From Erinaceus europaeus (taxonomy: Eukaryota > Chordata > Mammalia > Eulipotyphla > Erinaceidae), in the NCBI RefSeq assembly GCF_950295315.1, contig NC_080185.1, positions 43,877,237 through 43,941,236 on the forward strand: a DNA stretch of 64,000 bases, in the 5' to 3' direction. Numbering within the stretch: the first letter of the stretch is position 1; every line of letters starts with the position of its first letter. The position numbers and the translations under genes are program-made. Positions 1 through 10,573 of this stretch are shown here, in pieces. Under the pieces are notes generated by a model that worked only from the letters and a program-made list of their open reading frames with translations, was not told the origin of the DNA and did not search any database.

Positions 1-275
1 ATTTTATTTTTTATTATTGTTTTATTAGGGAAATAATGATTTACAAGATAATTATCACATGGGTACAGTCTCTCATCTTTCTGTGAGAGCTGTCTGCACA
101 CCAAATGCCACCAACAACCTCCACTATCATACATTGGTTCCCCTGTGACTTCTCAATCCTGCATCTCCCCCCATATCCTTGGCCTTGCTGCAACAAACCA
201 TGTCTAGTTTAAGTTTCACCCTTCTTGTTTCTTAAGCCCTATCTATAAGTGAGACCATTTGGTATCCAATGACAG
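1..275 (-). mobile_element. L1 3' UTR fragment (older variant)
   Basis: The stretch opens with a T-rich start and then runs through the same order of blocks seen in better L1 3' UTR copies, including TAAGTGAGACCATTTGGTA near the right end (compare 8,140-8,420). It is cut by the window edge. Confidence 0.5.
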
Positions 276-375
276 ATGAGTGGTTAAGAACCCTGACTTT
301 CTTGACCTATGAAATATACAACAAGGCATGTTCTTGCTACCAGCCCTTGACCTTCTTAAATATTTAGGTTCCTGG

Positions 376-590
376 GGGGTGGGGTGGGGTGAGTGGTGGT
401 GCACTTGGTTAAGCATACACATTACTATGTGCAACAACCCAGGTTTGAGCCCCTGATCCCCACCTATAGGGGGAAATCTTCACAAGTGATGTAACAGTAC
501 TGCAGATATCTCTCTCCTGCTCTATCCCTCTCAACTTCTCTCTGTCCCATCAAATTTAATAAATAAAGTTTATAAAACTATAAAAAATTG
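376..590 (+). mobile_element. SINE family B
   Basis: The 5' part has GGTGCACTTGGTTAAGC (A-box region) and AGGTTTGAGCCCC (B box). A GTGATGTAACAGTACTGCAG block, a TC-rich tract and an AATAAATAAAG tail follow. Divergent but complete. Confidence 0.8.
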
Positions 591-1345
591 AGGTCCCTGT
601 TCCTTGTGGGGAAGGTTAATGGTTCCAATCCTCAAACACCTTCTGTATGTCTAGATAAGTGTGATCAACGGAACTGAGGCGGTCTTTGAACAGACCAGAC
701 ACCCGTGTCAAAGCAAGCTGTAGATTAGCAGAGTACTTGTTCTAGATCCAACTCAGGTTAGGCCTTCCCATCTCCCCTTAGTCAGAATCCACTCAAATTG
801 TTCTAGCCCTAGGATAAAGGCCCAAGTCTTGTGGTGTCTTCCTTGTTGTGGAATGACAAGAACAGATGTCATCTATTTTCATGATCTCTCCACTATCTCT
901 TTCCTAAATCCAGAAATATCTTCAAGATTTTTAGGGTTGGGCTGATTGAGCTGTGTTCAGAACTTTTTAACTAAGCAGCTGTTGAGAAGAATGTGATGGT
1001 GTAATGAAGTTATCTAGGGAAATTGTTCTGGGGATAAGTTGTCCTTGGTCCTAGGATCAAGTTCTACCTAAAAAAGAAAAAAATTAGGCAGATTCATTAC
1101 ACTCTGTACCTGCGTTCAGGCCCTGGAATGCTGTTTCATGCCAATGGTAAATGTATGTCCACAATGCAGAGCCAGCTGAAATTAGAAATCATTTCTCAAG
1201 ACATTAAATTACTCTAATGTATTTATAGTACGTTATTACAGGCAGTTAGAATTGTTATAGGTACACTGTTGAGCAGGTTAGAATACATGTTAGTGAGATC
1301 ACTTTCTTTTACACAATTGGTGGCAATATTGAGTCTAAATCCACA
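591..1345. other. Unassigned single-copy-looking DNA
   Basis: I see no repeat signature, exon-like open frame or RNA motif. The only open frames are short and have no recognisable domain. Confidence 0.5.
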
Positions 1346-1349
1346 AGAC

Positions 1350-1592
1350 TTTTTTTTTTAATGGTACTAGGGCCTTGATCATGTGCAATGCCTCTGCTCC
1401 ATTGCTGAAGTTTTCCTTTTAAAAAAAAGTTTTGATAGAGAAAGAAAAGGGGAGAGAGAGTCATCACAGCGCCTACTCATGGAGCTTCCCCAGTGTTGTG
1501 GTACATTCCTATGTGGTTCCAGGGTTCAAACCCAGGACTTTACTGCATGGTAAGATGAACTCTCTACCAGGTGAGCTATTTTCTGGGCCCAA
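1350..1592 (-). mobile_element. Old tRNA-derived SINE (B/E-like)
   Basis: Antisense order is T-run, GAGAGAGAG block, then GGGTTCAAACCCAGGAC (antisense B box) and ACCAGGTGAGCTATTTTCTGGGCCC (5' end). Diverged from consensus, so the family is tentative. Confidence 0.55.
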
Positions 1593-1639
1593 CAAGACAT
1601 TTTTAATGGTTTTATAAAGTAATGCTGCTTTAAAATTTT

Positions 1640-1796
1640 TATTTTTACCACTTAATTTTTAGATACATAGAGAGAGTATGAAAGAGACCACAGCACCAAT
1701 TTTCCTCAATGCAGCGGGGGCCAGACTTGAATTTGGGTCATACACAATGAAAAACAGTGCTCAATCCAAGTGAACTATTTCACCGGTCCTACATTT
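1640..1796 (-). mobile_element. SINE family E
   Basis: GAGACCACAGCACCAATTTTCC, a TTGAATTTGGGTCAT antisense B box and CAAGTGAACTATTTCACCGG at the 5' end match the copies at 35,457 and 43,590. Confidence 0.6.
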
Positions 1797-1888
1797 AGAG
1801 TTTGTATAATAGACTACGACGATATGATGAAGTTATTAACAAAACCTTGTATTTTTATATTACTGGTATTGGTTTTAAAAAAAATTAT

Positions 1889-2155
1889 GGGAATCGGCTG
1901 TAGTGCGGCCGGTTAAGCACACGTGGCACAAGGATCCCAGTTCAAGCTCCTGGCTCCCCACCTGCAGGGGGAGTCACTTCACAGGTGGTGAAGCAGGTCT
2001 GCAGGTGTCTATCTTTCTCTCCCCCTCTCTGTCTTCCCCTCCTCTCTCCATTTCTCTCTGTCCTGTCCAACAACGAATGACATCAACACAACAAGAATAA
2101 CTACAACAACAAAACAACAAGGGTAACAAAAGGGAAAATAAATAAATATATAAAA
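1889..2155 (+). mobile_element. SINE family A
   Basis: Near-complete copy. The A-box region is TAGTGCGGCCGGTTAAGC and the B box AGTTCAAGCTCC. A GGTGAAGCAGGTCTGCAGGT block, TC tract, AACAACAA repeats and GGGAAAATAAATAAATA tail follow. It lacks the usual CAAAGCGCAAGGACCGG stretch, so it has a small deletion between the boxes. Confidence 0.85.
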
Positions 2156-2162
2156 CAAATTA

Positions 2163-2284
2163 TTAGTGCACTGCTCAACTCTGGTTTATGATGATGCAGG
2201 GGACTGAACCTGGGGCTTTGGAGCTTCAGGCATGAGAGTTTTTTTTTTTTTTTTGTATAACCATTATATTATCTTCCCCTGGTA
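2163..2284 (-). mobile_element. SINE family D
   Basis: Antisense copy with GCACTGCTCAACTCTGG, GGGACTGAACCTGGG (B box) and GTATAACCATTATATTATC (A box). A T-run expansion interrupts the middle. Confidence 0.75.
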
Positions 2285-2438
2285 GGGTTTATTTATACAT
2301 TCATTCCACAGGCATTAGGTTTGGCAAATTGAATAAGACATGGGAGTGGGCAATGATGCACCCAGTAGAGTACATACACTGTCATGCAAAATAACCCAGT
2401 TCAAGCCTTTGTCCCCACCTTCAAAGGGGAAGCTTCAC

Positions 2439-2838
2439 TGCTGTGCAGATGTCCCCTCAGGCTAGTGCCAGTTCCCGAAAGAGTTGGGACATTCTCAGAA
2501 CGCCTGTTCTGCCATGTTGTCCCCTCAGGCTAGTGCCAGTTCCCGTGAGAGTTAATACAATATTCTCAAAGTGCCCTTCCCAACCAATCCTGTCCCGGCT
2601 CGTCACTCCCTGTTTTTGCCCTATAAAGCCCTTCTTCTTCCGCCTCTGTCTTGCCTGGTTTTCAACTCAGTGGTTAGACACAGAAAAGGGTGCTGCACGA
2701 GGTGGCCTTTTTGGCTAGCTCCACATGGCCTGAAACACTGTGCTCTCACCCAGCTCTGAGGTGTCCACGCGAATAAAGAATTGTGTTCCCTCTTCACTCC
2801 GGATCTCCTCTCTCTCTCCTCCGCATCGTAGCATGACA
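2439..2838 (+). mobile_element. Solo LTR, class II-type endogenous retrovirus
   Basis: The LTR begins TGCTGTGC and ends GCATGACA, giving TG...CA ends with short imperfect inverted repeats. It is flanked by a perfect 6-bp duplication CTTCAC (2,433-2,438 and 2,839-2,844). CCCTATAAAGCCC near 2,620 is a TATA box and AATAAAG near 2,772 a polyadenylation signal, setting a U3-R-U5 order on the plus strand. No internal retroviral sequence adjoins it, so it is probably the product of LTR-LTR recombination. The 6-bp TSD is typical of class II (ERVK/IAP-like) integrases and is my only basis for the class. Its sequence does not resemble the LTRs at 45,151 or 57,372. Confidence 0.82.
2450..2585 (+). repeat. 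68-bp tandem duplication in LTR U3
   Basis: TGTCCCCTCAGGCTAGTGCC starts at 2,450 and again at 2,518. The two 68-bp units diverge in their second halves. Tandem U3 units are common transcriptional enhancers in retroviral LTRs; function here is inferred. Confidence 0.8.
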
Positions 2839-3255
2839 CTTCACAAGCAGTGAAGCGGTGCTGCAAGTGTCTCTGTTTCTCTTTCTCCCTATCTCTCCTT
2901 TCCCTTTCAATTTCTCTGTTTTTCCCTCCCCCAAAGGAAAATAATGGCAACTGGGAGCAGCACATTTGTTATGCAGGCATTAAACTCAGGTGATAACTCC
3001 AGTAGCAGTATAAATACATGAATACATAAATAGTCTGGGAGGCTGCACAGTGGATAAGGCATCTGCGCAGAGAGGTCAGGGTGGGGTCATGGCAGCATCT
3101 GGGGCTTGATGGCTGCAAGGTAGCAAGGCATACAAATGTTTAATAAGTAGGGGGCCAGACTATAAGAGTAGAGTCAATTAGAAACTAAGAAACTCAGGAT
3201 GAGAGATAGCTATAGTATCTACTTAGATATAAACATCGTTAAGATATTAGGACTC

Positions 3256-3557
3256 CAGGGAGTCGGTCAGTAGCTGCAGCGGGTTAAGTGCACGTGGAAC
3301 AAAGCTCAAGGACTGGCAAAAGGATCCCAGTTCTAGCCCCTGGCTCCCCACCTGCAGGGGAGTCGCTTCACAAGTGGTGAAGCAGGTCTGCACATGTCTA
3401 TCTATCTTTCTCTCCCTCTCTCTGTCTTCCTCTCCTCTCTCCATTTCTCTCTGTCCTATCCAATAACGACAACATCAGTAACAACAACAATAATAACTAC
3501 AACAACAATAAAAAGACAAGGGCAACAAAAAGGAAAAATAAATTAAAAAAAAAAAAA
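3256..3557 (+). mobile_element. SINE family A, TSD resolved
   Basis: Complete copy ending in a long A run. A perfect 14-bp TSD AGATATTAGGACTC lies at 3,242-3,255 and 3,558-3,571. The A-box region has a CTGCAGC insertion (TAGCTGCAGCGGG). Confidence 0.92.
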
Positions 3558-3689
3558 AGATATTAGGACTCTAATGATCTTTGAGTTATTGCCATAAAGG
3601 CAGGATTGAGAATATCTGGGAGGATGGCATTAGAGTAGAACGTGGAACTTGAGAACTGGAATAATGTAGAGTGGCCCCCAGACTGAAAT

Positions 3690-3694
3690 AAAAG

Positions 3695-3722
<28 letters not shown>
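3690..3722. repeat. (TA)n microsatellite
   Basis: An uninterrupted TA run lies between unique DNA and the C-family SINE at 3,748. Confidence 0.95.
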
Positions 3723-3725
<3 letters not shown>

Positions 3726-3747
3726 TTATATATAAATATATTCATGT

Positions 3748-3898
3748 GGTCTGGGACGTGGCACAGTAATAAAGCTTTGGCCTCTCAAGCATGAGGTCCT
3801 GAGTTCGATCCCCAGCAGCACATGTGCCAGAGTGATGTCTGGTTCTTTCTCTTTCTTCCTATCTTTCTCATAAATAAATAAAATCTTAAAAAATATAT
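3748..3898 (+). mobile_element. SINE family C
   Basis: GGTCTGGGACGTGGCACAGT, AGCATGAGGTCCTGAGTTCG and CCAGAGTGATGTCTGG are all present, then a short TC tract and AAATAAATAAAATC tail. A TA-rich tract extends to about 3,960. Confidence 0.82.
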
Positions 3899-3964
3899 AT
3901 AGTCATATATAAAATATATAATTTATAAAAATTTATATAATTTATATATAAAATATATAAATTT

Positions 3965-4580
3965 AACTATATCAATCTGACATGGGGCACCTGTCTATTA
4001 ATATTTACTAAGGAGCATGTATGACTTCTGGGTCCCTGTCAGTTTAGGCTCAGTCTGTGGTCACAGCTGGGGCCATGTTTGTAGGTTGTGCGACTGCCTT
4101 TTCCTCAAGTGACAGACAGAGTGAACCAACCTCTCTTCAGAGAGTGGGGCAGTCTTAGTCAGAGGACAGAGTTCTGAGAGGCCCATGATAGGGCAGAGAG
4201 AAAGACATCCCCGAGGAAAGTAACCAGTGATTTCAGAGAGACACCCTGTAGGTCTGGGCCCAGTATCTGTGACTAAGACTAGGATTCCAGGTGAAGTGGC
4301 CCATCACTGGCCAAAACAGCTACAACAGGGAAGCCTATCTCTTGCCACCCACCAGTTTCTGTAGTCCACTCTCTATCTATTAAGTTCTAACTTTCTCCCC
4401 GCTGTTGAGGTCTTGAAGGCCAGTTATACAGTAGCTGAATAACCATTACAAAATCTGCTGGACTTAAGTCTAGTATCCAGCATATCTATGGTATCCAGCC
4501 TTGAGTTAAGAAATACTTAAGTTTTAGAGGAGCCCAAGTTAAGCTCAAGGGTCTTTTTAGTGCTAGCTTGATAGTTACAA
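3965..4580 (-). mobile_element. L1 3' UTR, 5'-most segment
   Basis: Colinear with 22,200-22,750 and 60,110-60,330: shared blocks include AATCTGACATGG, GTCCCTGTCAGTTTAGGCTC, GTGGTCACAGCTGGG and a later CAGTTTCTGTAGTCC stretch. Orientation follows from the fuller antisense copies. Confidence 0.6.
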
Positions 4581-4589
4581 TAAGGTATC

Positions 4590-5740
4590 TTAGGTGTAAA
4601 ATACTGAACACAATTTTATCAGCCAGATACTATAGCACATTAAAAGGACTGTATCTCAGGAATGTAAGGCTGGATCAATATATGTAAATTACCCAATGTG
4701 ATCTACCACATCAATCAATAGAAGCAAGGCTAAAAACACATTATACTAAATAGATGTAAAGAAGGCCTTGACAGAATCTAACATTTCTTTTTTTAGAAAA
4801 GTTTTTTAATATTTATTTTCCCTTTTGTTGCCCTTATTGTCTTTTCATTGTTGTTGTAGTTATTATTGTTATTGTTAGAGAAGACAGAGAGAAATCGAGA
4901 GAGGATGGGAAGACAGAGAGAGAGAGAAAGATAGACCTGCAGACCTGCATCACTGCCTGTGAAGCTACTCACCTGCAGGTGGGCTTGAACTCAGATCCTT
5001 GGGTCCTTACTCCAGTCCTTGCACTTCGTGCCACCTGTGCTTAACCCACTGCGCTACTGTCCAACTCCCCAGAAGCTAACACTTCTCAATAATAGATGAA
5101 AAACTCCAGAGTCTATATACTTAATGGTCAAAAAAAAAAAAAGCATTTTCCTTTTAGATCAGGTACTGGAAAAGTATGTCCACTAGAAGATCTTGCCGTA
5201 GTAGTCAGGCAGGTGCAAGGAATAAGGGATACAAATAGGATGTAGATAAGTCAAACTTTCACTATCTGTAGATGACAATGATAATATACGTAGAAGAGCC
5301 AATGAATTAGCAGTGGGCCCCTGGAAATAATCACGTAACCGAGCAAGGTGTCAGGCTACAAAATTAACAGGTGAAAGTCAGTGGCATCTCTCTCTCTCTC
5401 TTTCTTTAATTTATAAAATAGAACATTGACAAGACCATAGGATAAGAGGGCTACATCTCTTTATGTAAACGTTGAGAAGTAGAAGAGAGTAAGTGAAAGA
5501 CAAGTATACTAAACATTATGAGCCACTATTAAGGAAATAGAACGAGACACAAAATGGAAAGCTAATTCATGGATTAGAAGAACTAACATGAAAATGAATA
5601 GTCTCTAGAGCCATATATAAATCTAATGTGATCCTAATCAAGGCCCCATATAAGTTTTAGGATAGAACAAGAGCTACAAATGTTAACCAGCTCAAACTGC
5701 ATTATAGAGCCACTATACTCAAAACTGCTTGACACTGGAG
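4590..5740 (+). pseudogene. Ancient L1 ORF2 relic (RT region)
   Basis: The sequence follows the order of the mammalian L1 ORF2 reverse-transcriptase region at the DNA level. ACATTAAAAGGACTGTATC and AATCAATGTGAT-like blocks come first. GATGACAATGATAATATACG (the region of the catalytic RT aspartates) lies near 5,269. TACAAAATTAACAGGTGAAAG lies near 5,360 and AATGGAAAGCTAATTCATGG near 5,553. Many stops and indels make it non-coding, and an A-family SINE interrupts it (4,789-5,070). This is a pre-hedgehog-age insertion by appearance; the matching blocks are recalled from L1 in general, not aligned. Confidence 0.7.
4789..5070 (-). mobile_element. SINE family A inside the L1 relic
   Basis: Antisense copy. 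TSDs AGAATCTAACATTTCT (4,773-4,788) and AGAAGCTAACACTTCT (5,071-5,086) match at 14 of 16 positions and consist of L1 ORF2 sequence. Confidence 0.88.
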
Positions 5741-5744
5741 CATT

Positions 5745-5970
5745 TTTTAACTTGTAGTTTATTTTTATGTTTTCTGTTATCCTTTATCCTTTATTTTATA
5801 TATTTTTTGTACTGAAATGCATAACATTTCTCAGTTTTCCACATAACAAAACAACCCCCACTAGGTCCTCTGTCATCCTTTTCCAGGACCTGTACTCTAC
5901 CCCCTACCCACCCGAGTCTTTTACTTTGGTGTAATACACCAATTACAGTTCAGGTTCTATTTGTGAAAAA
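5745..5970 (-). mobile_element. L1 3' UTR, second subfamily
   Basis: Contains ACAACCCCCACTAGGTCCTC, TTCCAGGACCTGTACTC and GAGTCTTTTACTTTGGTG, the block series also present at 18,385, 29,585, 30,815 and 34,735. Confidence 0.7.
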
Positions 5971-7255
5971 ACATTTTCTAATATGGCAGACAAACATGTC
6001 TTCCAAGACCACGTGGTTGGTAGTCATGTTAACTAAACAAATATGGCACCCAGAGATCAAGCATACGGTTGAAGGTCAAAACCAAGATGGCTCCCATGAC
6101 CTTGTGGTCCTCATATAGCAGAGATGGGACCATGGCCATGTGATTAAAAATACAATTGAAAAAGGAGAAAAAAAGAAAAACAGAACTTACTTGGTCAAGT
6201 CTCTTGGGTAAGGAAGACTCAAGTGTCCAGCCACAAGGAAAAATGGAGGTAAAGATCATGATCTTAGAGGTTAGAATACTCAGGAAAATGTTACAAGCTT
6301 TGAAAGGAAGAGATGGCCCAGCAAAGAAATAATGGTGAAAAAACAAACAAACAAACAAAAAAACACTTCTGTGACCAGGCTTTAGGAAGCCCCTGTCTCT
6401 GCTCTGGTACTTGTAGTCTGAGAGCTATAGTTAACAAGCAGAAAAGTTTCAGATTTTCTCTAGGCCATCAACTGCCTGCCTTTCTGTGGAGATGTGGAAG
6501 GCTTTGTAAATCTCCTACATAAAGGCCTTTTAACTACCTGGCCAATTTTTTAAAAAGTCTAGCCTGCCTCCCCCCCCCCCCCCCCCCACGGAGACCTTCT
6601 TTCTCTCCTGCTGGGAGAAGCTGCTATGCTGGAGTTTTGAAAAGGAAAAAAAAAAAAACTTTGTGACCAAGTTTAAGCACTTGCATCCATCCACAAGCAT
6701 CCCAAATGTCAGAACCTGCATTTTAAAAGTTTCTCAAGGACAGAAAAGCCTCCCTTATTAGGAGTAAACATGTCATTACAATAGAGATTGAAAGAGAAAG
6801 CCTAGTCTAGTTATATGGAAAATAGTTTAACATAACCTGAATTTCATGTCCCTTCCTGTGGTCGCCATTATGTTAAAGGATTAAGGAGGGGAACAGCCTC
6901 TGTCCCCATTCTGAGAGTTCACCATCTTTTATTTTAACAATGAATTGATAAGAGAGCATGATTATTCAGGTAAATTAAACTTTTATTGAAATCAAAACAT
7001 GTTAGGGAAAGAGAGAGAGAGAGAGATAAAGAGAAGACTCACAAGCTTTATGGTCACATGGTGGTCCCAGGAGAGAGGGAGCACCAGTATCCCCAAAGGT
7101 TCACCCCTTTAAAGTCAAAGGCCCCAGGGATACCTGCAACCACTCCCATTTCTGGGTGGTGCCTTCTTTCCCTCAACAGTTCTTTCTCTCTTATCCTTCT
7201 CATTAATTAATAAATAAAATCTTTAAAAAATGAATGAATAATAAAATTTTAGATC
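5971..7255. other. Unassigned DNA with a poly(C) run
   Basis: There are no assignable genes. A C run lies at about 6,571-6,588 and (GA)n at 7,010-7,026. The stretch 7,180-7,235 resembles a family C tail. TTTTATTGAAATC near 6,980 and repeated ATGGC motifs near 5,985-6,130 hint at an unrecognised antisense LTR, but no ends or TSD could be defined. Confidence 0.4.
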
Positions 7256-7258
7256 TTT

Positions 7259-7450
7259 GGGGTCAGGCTGTGGTGCATCTGGTTAAGTGCACACATTACA
7301 GTATGTAAAGACACGGGTTCAAGCCCCTGGTCCCCACAGGGGGAAAGCTTTATGAGTGGTGAAGCAGGGCTGCAGGTGTCTTTCTGTCACTCTCCCTCTC
7401 TACCTCTCCCTCCCTCTCTATTCAATAATAAATAAAATAAAAATATTAGA
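7259..7450 (+). mobile_element. SINE family B
   Basis: GGTGCATCTGGTTAAGTGC and GGGTTCAAGCCCC boxes, GGTGAAGCAGGGCTGCAGG block, TC tract and AATAAATAAAATAA tail. Confidence 0.85.
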
Positions 7451-8139
7451 AATAATAAATTATTTTAAAAATTTAAATATTGACAAACACATGGTTTACT
7501 CCTTTAATGGCATTATAATATATACATATGACAGCTATGCTAAAAAAAAACTGGTTGAAATGCTGTATAGCATTAAGGCTACATAGTAGTAGAGTTTTTC
7601 AACCTTGAATATATATCAGAATGACTTGGAGAACTTAGAAAAAAAAAATCCCAATGTCAAAAAAGAAATCCCAATGTCAAACTGGTACCACCAGAAAGAC
7701 TACCTTTTCCTGTAAAAAGAAGGAAACTTGATGGATGATTTCTGAAAGATGAGTAGTTCATTTGGATTATAAATAAGAAGATGATCATTGCAGGCAAAGG
7801 AAATAGCATTTGCAGAGGCACAGATGGGTGGACGTCACATTTAGAAACCTCAGATCTTAGATGCAAGGGATGGACTGTGAAACATGTTTGTAGAAGAAAG
7901 CAGGAGCTAGATCTTAAAAGACCTTAAGGAGATATTTGTAGTTCATGTCATGGTCATAATCGCCTTTTCAGTTGTTAAAGCTCATTATTCTGCTGGCAGG
8001 GAGGGCTAAGGTAAGCGGAAACACACTCAGACTAGATCAAAGAGACCTTTTCAGTTCCCTTTCTCTCTCTTTCCATTTTTATAGCTCCAGTGTTATTGTT
8101 TGGGCTCAGTGTCTGCAGATATAGCCACTGCTTCTGGGG
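7451..8139. other. Unassigned DNA
   Basis: No repeat family or coding signature recognised. AAAAATCCCAATGTCAAA occurs twice in tandem around 7,645-7,680. Confidence 0.45.
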
Positions 8140-8420
8140 GCCGTTTTTAAAATTTTATTTATCTACTTATTTTTATTAGTGATTTAATAATGGCTCACAA
8201 CATCATAAGATTACAGGGAAATAGTTCCACACTGCACTCACCACCACAGTTCTGTGACCACCCTCCCCCCTACTTCCTCCCCCCTTAGTGACAGTTTTTG
8301 TTTTTTTCTTAAACAAGTTCATGTGTTTCAGTTCTTTATATTACACATGAGTGAAACCGTCTGGTAGTTATCCTTCAGAGAAATGCTATGTTCAAGAGTC
8401 CTTGAGCACAAACAACAAGT
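8140..8420 (-). mobile_element. L1 3' UTR fragment (older variant)
   Basis: It starts with the antisense poly(A) region, followed by ACAGGGAAATAGTTCCACAC, CACCACAGTTCTGTG and GTGAAACCGTCTGGTAG blocks in the usual order. Confidence 0.65.
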
Positions 8421-8485
8421 TAAAGAACCTCTCAGTATTATTTATGATAAGAAGGATTAGAAAAAAGCAATAAGAAAGGAAAGAT

Positions 8486-8793
8486 GGGGGACGGGTGGTA
8501 GTGCAGTGGGTTAAGCGCACATGGCACAAAACTCAAGGACCAGCTTAAGGATGCTGGTTCCCCACCTGCCCGGGGGACACGTCACAGGCGGTGAAGCAGG
8601 TCGGAAGGTGTCTATCTTTCTCTCCCCCTCTCTGTCTTCCCCTCCTCTCTCCATTTCTCTGTCCTATCCAACAACAAAGACAGCAATAACAACAACGATA
8701 AACAACAAGGGCAACAAAAAGGGAAAAAAATAGCCTCCAGGAGCAGTAGATTCATAGTGCAGGCAATAAGCCTGGAGACAAAAAAAAAAAAAA
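8486..8793 (+). mobile_element. SINE family A with extension module
   Basis: The middle B-box region is deleted (GGATGCTGGTTCCCC). The module GCCTCCAGGAGCAGTAGATT is followed by a 16-A run. TSD AAAGGAAAGAT lies at 8,475-8,485 and 8,794-8,804. Confidence 0.9.
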
Positions 8794-8849
8794 AAAGGAA
8801 AGATAAAGTAATACAGAGAAAATGGTATAATCTTGAGGGCCATTCTCAT

Positions 8850-9080
8850 CCTCTCCCTTCCTCTTCTCTCCCCTCCTGTCCCTTCCCTTTCTCTCCTCTC
8901 CCTTCCCTTCTCCTTCTCCTTCTCTCCCCTCCCCTCCCTTCCCCTTCTCTCCTCTCCCTTCCCCTTCTCTTTCCTCCTTTCCCCTCCCTTCCCCTTCTCT
9001 CCCTTTCTCTTCTCTCCCCACCTCACCCCCCACTTCCATTCCTTTCTATTTACTTTCCTGCCCCTCCTTTATTCTTCCTC
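8850..9080. repeat. Polypyrimidine CCTT/CTCC tract
   Basis: About 230 bp is almost pure C/T on the plus strand, built from CCCTTCCCCTTCTCTCCT-like units with mirror symmetry. It generates spurious long open frames on both strands. It sits between two SINEs and may derive from an expanded SINE TC block. Confidence 0.9.
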
Positions 9081-9084
9081 TTCC

Positions 9085-9283
9085 TGTTTTGCTCTTTTGA
9101 TAGGACAGAGAAAATGGGGGTGGAGGGGATGGAGAGGGATTGATAAAGAGAGACACCAGCAACATTGTTTCATCACTTGTGAAGCCTACCTGCTGCACCT
9201 TGTCACCTAGGGCTTGAACCCAGGTTCTGTCATACGAGATAATGTGTGTTCTCTTCCAGGTGCAGCACTGCTCAACCCCCTTT
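9085..9283 (-). mobile_element. SINE family B
   Basis: GATAGGACAGAGAAAATGG, CATCACTTGTGAAGCC, GGGCTTGAACCCAGGTTC and GGTGCAGCACTGCTCAACCCC give an antisense copy. Its TC block is probably the polypyrimidine tract beside it. Confidence 0.75.
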
Positions 9284-9622
9284 CACAGTTTCTTAATAGA
9301 AATTGTTATGTTTCATGGGTCTACTCAAAAGCTGTGGGAGTAGGGGAAAAGTGGAATAAAATGGAACCAAAAAAAATACTTCGGATTTAAAATGAGTTGG
9401 GAGCATGAAGGGAGGAGTCACCTGGGGGGAGAGTGAGCACAGGATCTGTGCAGTTTCTCTTTTGGGTGACCGGAAGATGAAAGACATCCCTGACAAAAAC
9501 ACACCAGGATAAGTCAGTTTTGGGAAACATGTAGTTGATTTGGTGTTTGGTGAAGTGTAAGGTGATGAACTATCAGATAGAAAAAGCTTGAATACAATTA
9601 AAAACATAAGACAGAAGATCTG

Positions 9623-9781
9623 AAATGTGGTCAAGGTAAGTGATAAACTTTGGATGAGTACAAGTGAGACTTGTACTCATCCAAAATGATAGGATCTGTG
9701 ATAGCAAATGGATTGACTGAGGTTCTTTATCGCTTACCTTACCTGATAGACATCTAGTGACAACAAGCACAGACCACATTT
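9623..9781. repeat. Interrupted inverted repeat (long hairpin)
   Basis: A 16-bp perfect stem (9,649-9,664 with 9,670-9,685) surrounds a 5-nt loop. Two further left-arm blocks recur inverted and colinear on the right. The block at 9,633-9,647 matches 9,726-9,740 with one mismatch, and 9,623-9,632 matches 9,772-9,781 exactly. The right arm has about 40 and 31 extra bases between the blocks. Confidence 0.9.
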
Positions 9782-10205
9782 CTTTTCCCTCCCATTGTTT
9801 TGGTTTTTAAAAATTTATATAATTTTATTTATAAAGTGGAAATATTGACAAGACCATAGTATAAGAGGAGCACAATTCCACACAGTTCCTACCACCAGAA
9901 TTCCGTATCCCATCCCCTCCCCTGATAGCTTCCCTACTCTTTATCCCTCTGGGAGTATGGACCCAGGGTCATTATGGGGTGCAGAAGGTAGAAGGTCTGG
10001 TTTCTGTAATTGCTTCCCCTCTGAATATAGCTCTTGGTAGGTCGATCCATACTCCCAGCCTGTCTCTCTTTCCCTAGTGGAGCAGGGATCTGGGGAGGTG
10101 GGACTCCAAAACACATTGGTGGGGTTGTCTGCCCAGGGAAGTCAGGTTGGCATCACGGTAGCATCTGGAATCTGGTGACTAAAAAGGAGTTAAGATATAA
10201 AGCAG

Positions 10206-10499
10206 AATGGGAGTCTGGCAGTAGTGTAGCAGGTTAAACACAGGTGGTGCAAATGCAAGGACAGGCATAAGGATCCTGGTTGGAGCCATCCCCCCCCCCC
10301 ACTTGCAGGGGAGTCGCTTCACAAGTGGTGAGGCAGTACTGCAGGTGTCTGTCTTTCTCTGCCCCTCTCTGTTTTCCCCTCCTCCCTCTATTTCTCGCTG
10401 TCCTATCCAATAACAACGACAAAAATAATAACTACAACAGTTAAAAAGATAACAAGGGCAATAAAAGAGAATAAATAAATAAATAAATATTTAAAAAAT
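10206..10499 (+). mobile_element. SINE family A inside L1
   Basis: TSD ATATAAAGCAG (10,195-10,205 and 10,500-10,510) is L1 3' UTR sequence. A poly(C) run expands the region just after the B box. Confidence 0.9.
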
Positions 10500-10573
10500 A
10501 TATAAAGCAGGACAAATTGTTGACTAATCGTGACCCTAAAGGCAAGAATATTGCAGATGAAGATTTAGGGTTG

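Larger units (their letters stand above)
2341..3020 (+). mobile_element. SINE family B with extension module, split by an LTR
   Basis: The SINE runs 2,341-2,438 and resumes at 2,839 after a 400-bp LTR. The right part carries the TC tract and, at about 2,944-3,005, a diverged extension module (GGGAGCAGCACATTTGTTATG). CTTCAC occurs on both sides of the LTR, so the SINE was the target. Confidence 0.7.

Noticed and set aside
8752..9210. Overlapping open frames of 95-128 codons on both strands
   Set aside because: They come from the polypyrimidine tract, which lacks stops on either strand.
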